64,000 nucleotides of DNA, taken from NCBI GenBank assembly GCA_023336205.1, contig JALQCR010000001.1, positions 1 through 64,000 on the forward strand. The letters are read 5' to 3'. Every line of letters starts with the position of its first letter. Position 1 is the stretch's first letter. The notes under the pieces are model-generated. The model saw nothing but the letters and a program-made list of their open reading frames with translations, had not been told where the DNA came from and made no database searches. This DNA is from Pseudanabaena sp. Salubria-1. Lineage in GTDB: Bacteria > Cyanobacteriota > Cyanobacteriia > Pseudanabaenales > Pseudanabaenaceae. The position numbers and the translations under genes are program-made. Of this stretch, positions 59,924 through 64,000 are shown piece after piece.

Positions 59924-60454
59924 ATGTTTCGCAGAAACTATCTTCTTAACCTCTGCGGCGTGATTTTGGTAGCCATCTCTTTTGGTGTATTACTTTCTAG
60001 TGATGAAGCTAATGCTCAAAATGCGATCGCCACGTTAGCAAATGGCAACTATCAACTTTGTAGTCAACCGAAACCACTAGATTGGCGCAATGGGGCAGGG
60101 GTTTGTTTTAATTTTACAAAAACAGGCGATCTCGTGGATGGATATTATGGCTATCCGCATTCGGATGATTTTATCTGTGTACGCGGGCTCACGAATGGCA
60201 GTCTCGTAACTGGCGAAGCGCTAGCAATCTCTTGGGGTGGTCGCCAATGGATTAGTATTCCCAAGCCTGAATTTAAATGGGATGAAGAAGGACATTTGTC
60301 TCTCAAGGATGGGAAGGTCATTCGGACTGCGATGGATCGGGGTGGACGTACTGAATGGATCTTATTTAGTCATGCAAAACTGAATACTGATGGCTTTTAT
60401 CAATATCCACAACCGTTCATGACCTCTCCATCACAATTGTGTGACTGGAAATAA
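59924..60454 (+). CDS. Small secreted protein, unknown
   Basis: A 176-residue protein with a signal peptide (MFRRNYLLNLCGVILVAISFGVLLSSDEANAQ, cleavage near 32). Mature part has six or so short beta-strands: GNYQLCSQPKPLDWRNGAGVCFNFTKTGDLVDGYYGYPHSDDFICVRG, ISWGGRQWISIPKPEFKWDEEGHLSLKDGKVI and TEWILFSHAKLNTDGFYQYP. Four Cys suggest two disulfides in the periplasm. Overall it resembles other cyanobacterial secreted proteins of unknown role, including 713-1189 in style (GG..R.ISI). Start is fixed by a strong Shine-Dalgarno. Confidence 0.75.
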   Translation: MFRRNYLLNLCGVILVAISFGVLLSSDEANAQNAIATLANGNYQLCSQPKPLDWRNGAGVCFNFTKTGDLVDGYYGYPHSDDFICVRGLTNGSLVTGEALAISWGGRQWISIPKPEFKWDEEGHLSLKDGKVIRTAMDRGGRTEWILFSHAKLNTDGFYQYPQPFMTSPSQLCDWK

Positions 60455-60499
60455 CTGTCACCCTTCCATAAAAAACTTGTTTTTAGAGATAAAAGCAAA

Positions 60500-60546
60500 A
60501 AGCTAACGAGAGTTGCGCCGCTTCGCGCCGCAACTCTCGTTAGCTT
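60500..60546. repeat. 18-bp palindrome with CTTCGCG core
   Basis: AAGCTAACGAGAGTTGCG at 60500-60517 and exact complement at 60529-60546, with CCGCTTCGCGC between. Downstream of the secreted-protein gene. Confidence 0.85.
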
Positions 60547-60547
60547 A

Positions 60548-60647
60548 ATACCAAATCAAGAAATGGCGTAGTCATTTCTTGACAAAAAACTTACTGGGTT
60601 TGGGTTTCGATTCACGAAAGTGTGACAACACTTTCGTGAATTGGTAT
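60548..60647. repeat. ~100-bp three-hairpin element, copy 3 (inverted)
   Basis: Reverse orientation relative to copies 1 and 2: ATACCAAATCAAGAAATGGC with partner CATTTCTTG, then the middle, then TTCACGAAAGTGTGACAACA with CTTTCGTGAATTGGTAT. Between a palindrome and the pflB promoter region. Confidence 0.8.
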
Positions 60648-60764
60648 ACAAGGATCGCATAGTTAACTTTTGTAATGACATTAACAGCATTATCTTAGGA
60701 ACTAATTGATAAATCTATAATAGATTTGGAAGATAAAAAACAGCTTGTATCTTTCACAAAAAAT

Positions 60765-60769
60765 GGAGG
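60765..60769 (+). promoter_or_regulatory. Ribosome-binding site of pflB
   Basis: GGAGG at 60765-60769, eight bases before the ATG at 60778, decides between starts at 60745 and 60778. Upstream, TATAAT at 60716-60721 could be a -10 box; no clean -35. Confidence 0.7.
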
Positions 60770-60777
60770 TTGAAGCT

Positions 60778-63006
60778 ATGTATGTCGAATGGCAGGGCTT
60801 TACGGAAGGCAGTTGGACGAGAGAAGTCAACGTTAGAGATTTTATTCAAAAGAATTATAGTCCCTACGAAGGAAATGCTGATTTTCTAGCAGCAGCAACT
60901 TCAAGAACTGAGCAGCTGTGGCAGAAAGTTCTTGAGCTAATGAAGCTAGAACGGGAAAAGGGTGTATTGGATGTAGACACTAAACTGCCTACATCGATTA
61001 CGGCGCATGACGCAGGATACATCGATCGCGAATTAGAACAAATTGTCGGCTTGCAAACTGATCAACCACTTAAACGCGCAATTATGCCCTATGGTGGTAT
61101 TCGCGTTGTTAAGGCAGGGCTAGAAGCCTATGGCTATCAACTTGATCCCCAAACAGAAGAGACTTTTACTAAGTATCGCAAAACCCATAACGATGGCGTG
61201 TTTGATGCTTACACCAGTGAGATGCGGAAAGCAAGAAAATCGGGGATCATTACAGGATTGCCCGATGCCTATGGACGCGGACGCATCATTGGTGATTATC
61301 GTCGGGTGGCTCTTTATGGAGTCGATCGCTTGATTGACGATAAAAAGACGCAGAAAGAATCTCTCGAACTAGATGTAATGGATGAAGAAACCATTCGTCT
61401 GCGTGAGGAGTTATCGGAGCAAATTCGCGCTTTGCTTGAACTAAAGGAAATGGCAGCAAAGTATGGCTTTGATATCGGTCATCCTGCAATGACTGCAAAA
61501 GAAGCTGTGCAGTGGCTATATTTTGGCTATCTAGGTGCGGTCAAAGAACAAAATGGGGCTGCGATGTCCCTCGGTCGAGTTTCGACGTTTTTAGACATAT
61601 ATTTTGAGCGGGATTTGCGGAATGGCGCGATCGCAGAAGTTGAGCTACAAGAACTCATCGACCATTTCGTGATGAAGTTGAGAATGGTACGATTTTTACG
61701 CACACCTGACTACAACGCCCTATTCTCAGGCGATCCCACATGGGTAACCGAAGCGATCGGTGGCATGAGCGCTGATGGTCGGACTTTAGTTACCAAAACT
61801 AGTTATCGATTCTTGCATACGCTTTCTAACCTCGGTGCGGCTCCTGAGCCTAATCTAACTGTCCTTTGGTCAGAACATTTACCCGATAACTTCAAACAGT
61901 TCTGTGCCAAGATTTCCAGCGACACCAGTTCGATTCAGTATGAGAATGATGACCTGATGCGTCCGACTTATGGAGATGACTATGCGATCGCCTGTTGTGT
62001 ATCGGTAATGCGAATTGGTAAACAGATGCAGTTCTTCGGCGCTAGGGTAAACTTAGCGAAGACTCTGCTCTATGCGATTAATGGCGGTAAGGATGAGAAG
62101 TCTGGAGAACAAGTTGCGCCCAACTTTGCACCGATTACCAGTGAATATCTCGATTACCAAGAAGTTAATGAGCGTTTGCAGCAAATGATGGGCTGGCTTG
62201 CCAAGGCATACATCAACACCCTCAATGTCATTCACTACATGCATGATAAATATTGCTATGAGCGCATCGAAATGGCGTTACATGATCGCGATGTTTATCG
62301 GACAATGGCTTGCGGGATCGCTGGTTTGTCCGTAGTGGTGGATTCCCTTTCAGCAATTAAGTACTCTAAGGTGAAAGTGATTCGCAATGAGCAGGGCTTG
62401 GCTATGGATTATGTCACTGAGGGCGAATATCCCAAGTATGGCAACAATGACGATCTTGTAGATAGCATTGCTGTTGACCTCGTAGCAAGATTTATGAATG
62501 AAATCCGCAAGCATCCCACCTATCGTCATGCCACGCCTACCCAATCGGTGCTAACGATTACTTCCAATGTGGTCTATGGGAAGAAAACAGGTAACACTCC
62601 CGATGGACGTAGAGCTGGTGAACCTTTCGCTCCTGGAGCTAATCCTATGCATGGTCGTGATTCCTGTGGCGCGATCTCCTCGCTTTCTTCCGTTGCCAAG
62701 TTGCCATATAGCGATTGTCAAGATGGTATTTCTAATACTTTCTCGATTGTGCCCACGGCACTGGGTAGACAAGAAAGCGATCGCACTAATAATCTAGTTA
62801 ATCTTTTAGATGGCTATTTCCACGATGGCGGTCATCACATTAATGTGAACGCTCTTGATCGAAACACTCTCTTAGATGCAATGGAGCATCCCGAAAACTA
62901 TCCACAATTGACAATTCGGGTTTCAGGCTATGCTGTGAACTTCATCAAACTCACTCGCGAACAGCAACTGGATGTAATTAAGCGCACGTTCCACGAGCGG
63001 GTATAG
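60778..63006 (+). CDS. pflB: Formate C-acetyltransferase (pyruvate formate-lyase)
   Basis: A 742-residue glycyl-radical enzyme (an upstream frame from 60745 would add eleven). It cleaves pyruvate with CoA to acetyl-CoA and formate in dark fermentation. [35 protein letters not shown] holds the paired catalytic Cys near residue 413-414. The glycyl-radical loop [23 protein letters not shown] near 720 carries the Gly. [21 protein letters not shown] is also typical. It is followed by its activating enzyme and an adhE-like gene, a fermentation operon. The neighbours and HIP1 sites look native. Confidence 0.95.
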   Translation: MYVEWQGFTEGSWTREVNVRDFIQKNYSPYEGNADFLAAATSRTEQLWQKVLELMKLEREKGVLDVDTKLPTSITAHDAGYIDRELEQIVGLQTDQPLKRAIMPYGGIRVVKAGLEAYGYQLDPQTEETFTKYRKTHNDGVFDAYTSEMRKARKSGIITGLPDAYGRGRIIGDYRRVALYGVDRLIDDKKTQKESLELDVMDEETIRLREELSEQIRALLELKEMAAKYGFDIGHPAMTAKEAVQWLYFGYLGAVKEQNGAAMSLGRVSTFLDIYFERDLRNGAIAEVELQELIDHFVMKLRMVRFLRTPDYNALFSGDPTWVTEAIGGMSADGRTLVTKTSYRFLHTLSNLGAAPEPNLTVLWSEHLPDNFKQFCAKISSDTSSIQYENDDLMRPTYGDDYAIACCVSVMRIGKQMQFFGARVNLAKTLLYAINGGKDEKSGEQVAPNFAPITSEYLDYQEVNERLQQMMGWLAKAYINTLNVIHYMHDKYCYERIEMALHDRDVYRTMACGIAGLSVVVDSLSAIKYSKVKVIRNEQGLAMDYVTEGEYPKYGNNDDLVDSIAVDLVARFMNEIRKHPTYRHATPTQSVLTITSNVVYGKKTGNTPDGRRAGEPFAPGANPMHGRDSCGAISSLSSVAKLPYSDCQDGISNTFSIVPTALGRQESDRTNNLVNLLDGYFHDGGHHINVNALDRNTLLDAMEHPENYPQLTIRVSGYAVNFIKLTREQQLDVIKRTFHERV

Positions 63007-63007
63007 T

Positions 63008-63044
63008 TTTTTAAAAAGTGCCGCTTCGCGGCACTTTTTAAAAA
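63008..63044. other. Intercistronic hairpin between pflB and pflA
   Basis: TTTTTAAAAAGTGCCGC and its exact complement around a TTC loop, starting 2 bp after pflB. It may attenuate or stabilise the pflB mRNA so that pflB is made in excess over pflA; it resembles the gene-end palindromes elsewhere in the window. Confidence 0.75.
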
Positions 63045-63059
63045 TTAAGAGGAGATATC

Positions 63060-63800
63060 ATGTCTGGAATTGGACGCATTCATTCAATCGAAACCTTCGG
63101 CACTGTTGATGGACCAGGGATCAGGTTTATAGTCTTCACTCAGGGCTGTCCATTACGATGCCTTTATTGTCATAATCCTGACTGTCGCAATGCCCATGAT
63201 GGTAAAGAAGTTACCGTTGATTATTTGATTGATGAGATCAAAAAATGTAAATCCTATATTCGTAAGGGAGGTGTCACCGTAAGTGGCGGAGAACCCTTGA
63301 TGCAGCCAGAATTTACCAGAGAAATATTTGCTCGTTGTCATCAACTAGGCTTTCATACAGCCCTTGACACCTCTGGATACTGCACTTTAGAAGTTGCCAA
63401 ACCAGTTCTCGAAGAAACCGACTTAGTTCTTCTCGATATCAAATCCTACATCCCTGAACTTTATTACAAAGTCACCAATGTTTCCATTGAACCAACTCTG
63501 GCGATGGCAAGATATCTCAGCGATATTGGCAAGCCTGCATGGATCAGATTTGTGCTAGTACCACATCTTACTGATAACAAGGATAATACCAACCAACTTG
63601 CCGATTTCATTGCCACCTTAAAAAATGTCGAACGATTAGAAATTTTACCATTTCACAAAATGGGAGAATATAAATGGGAACAGCTAGGTTTGCCTTACTC
63701 CCTCAAAGATACGCCACCTGCATCCCCAGAACTAGTCCAGCAGACAGTTGAGATATTTCGCGATCGCGGGATTAATGCACTCGGTGCGATCGGGGTTTGA
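63060..63800 (+). CDS. pflA: Pyruvate formate-lyase activating enzyme
   Basis: A 246-residue radical SAM enzyme that puts the glycyl radical onto PflB. GRIHSIETFGTVDGPGIRFIVFTQGCPLRCLYCHNPDCRN has the CxxxCxxC [4Fe-4S] motif near residues 29-36. VTVSGGEPLMQPEFTREIF is the GGE SAM-binding region and LLDIKSYIPELY, ERLEILPFHKMGEYKWEQLG are conserved. AGGAG before ATG fits (GAGGAGATATC). It directly follows pflB. Confidence 0.95.
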   Translation: MSGIGRIHSIETFGTVDGPGIRFIVFTQGCPLRCLYCHNPDCRNAHDGKEVTVDYLIDEIKKCKSYIRKGGVTVSGGEPLMQPEFTREIFARCHQLGFHTALDTSGYCTLEVAKPVLEETDLVLLDIKSYIPELYYKVTNVSIEPTLAMARYLSDIGKPAWIRFVLVPHLTDNKDNTNQLADFIATLKNVERLEILPFHKMGEYKWEQLGLPYSLKDTPPASPELVQQTVEIFRDRGINALGAIGV

Positions 63801-63802
63801 AA

Positions 63803-63832
63803 ATTACGAATTAGCAATTAGTAATTCGTAAT
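63803..63832. repeat. Palindromic AATTCGTAA repeats
   Basis: ATTACGAATTAGCAATTAGT and its near complement AATTCGTAAT, followed by further AATTCGTAA copies to about 63873. Low-complexity intergenic repeat between pflA and the adhE-like gene; nothing coding. Confidence 0.5.
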
Positions 63833-63895
63833 TCGTAATTTTTAACTCATTATTTTCAACTCGTAATTCGTAAATCAAATAGAAAAGTATTCATT

Positions 63896-64000
63896 ATGAA
63901 AGTTACAAATATTGAAGAATTGGAATTGTTGATTCAAAGGGTAAAAATTGCTCAAGCTGAATACGCCACTTTTTCGCAAGAGCAAGTCGATCACATTTTC
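63896..64000 (+). CDS. adhE: Bifunctional aldehyde-alcohol dehydrogenase, N-terminus (partial)
   Basis: Only the first 35 codons are in the window: MKVTNIEELELLIQRVKIAQ followed by AEYATFSQEQVDHIF. This is a plausible AdhE opening (EL..LI.RVK.AQ..FA.FSQEQVD.IF), the enzyme reducing acetyl-CoA to acetaldehyde and ethanol, usually found beside pfl genes. The gene runs off the right edge, so the alcohol dehydrogenase half cannot be checked. A lone aldehyde dehydrogenase is possible. Confidence 0.8.
   Translation, partial: MKVTNIEELELLIQRVKIAQAEYATFSQEQVDHIF

Overview
The window comes from a filamentous or unicellular cyanobacterium, most likely close to Pseudanabaena. The evidence is the dense GCGATCGC (HIP1) octamers, an SLH/OprB-type iron-uptake porin, an Hstk-type dual Ser/Thr-His kinase, TPR-CHAT proteins, several Uma2-type nucleases and a short fermentation operon. 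No rRNA, tRNA or CRISPR array was seen. Genus assignment is inference.

Layout. 0.1-2.7 kb: two Uma2 nucleases and a Uma2 remnant, a small secreted protein and cobU. 3.0-10.3 kb: a TetR-controlled export operon (TetR, small secreted protein, HlyD/MacA-type adaptor, outer-membrane barrel candidate, periplasmic protein, MacB-type permease, ATPase). The adaptor has an internal TGA and the ATPase is split by an insertion sequence (IS). 10.5-19 kb: SRPBCC protein, AraC/GyrI regulator, peroxiredoxin, Uma2, a PIN toxin pair broken twice, and a qorB-like reductase divergent from an HxlR regulator. 19.3-28.3 kb: an accessory zone with a restriction-type nuclease, two RelE/ParE toxin-antitoxin pairs, a group II intron carrying an IS30 element, a methionine-aminopeptidase-like protein lacking most metal ligands, and a protein that looks like an eukaryotic ADF/cofilin. 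28.3-42.1 kb: an unknown protein, a frameshifted TPM/YgcG gene, an IS1 element, a sulfonate/nitrate-type binding protein, two TPR-CHAT genes (one split by IS630) and a frameshifted Rpn/DUF2887 gene. 42.2-53.8 kb: a diguanylate cyclase, a receiver-histidine kinase split by a nested pair of ISs, and a very large Hstk kinase split by a 134-bp MITE. 54-64 kb: cytochrome P450, porin, small secreted proteins, an HtrA-like protease, then pflB-pflA and the start of an adhE-like gene.

The main theme is decay by mobile DNA. At least nine ISs or MITEs and one intron can be delimited to the base by inverted repeats and target duplications, and removing them restores open frames in five genes. A second theme is DNA structure: tandem HIP1-based intergenic repeats, a ~100-bp three-hairpin element in three copies, and near-perfect palindromes that mirror the 3' ends of genes. 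The most unusual protein is the cofilin-like one at 26190-26612.
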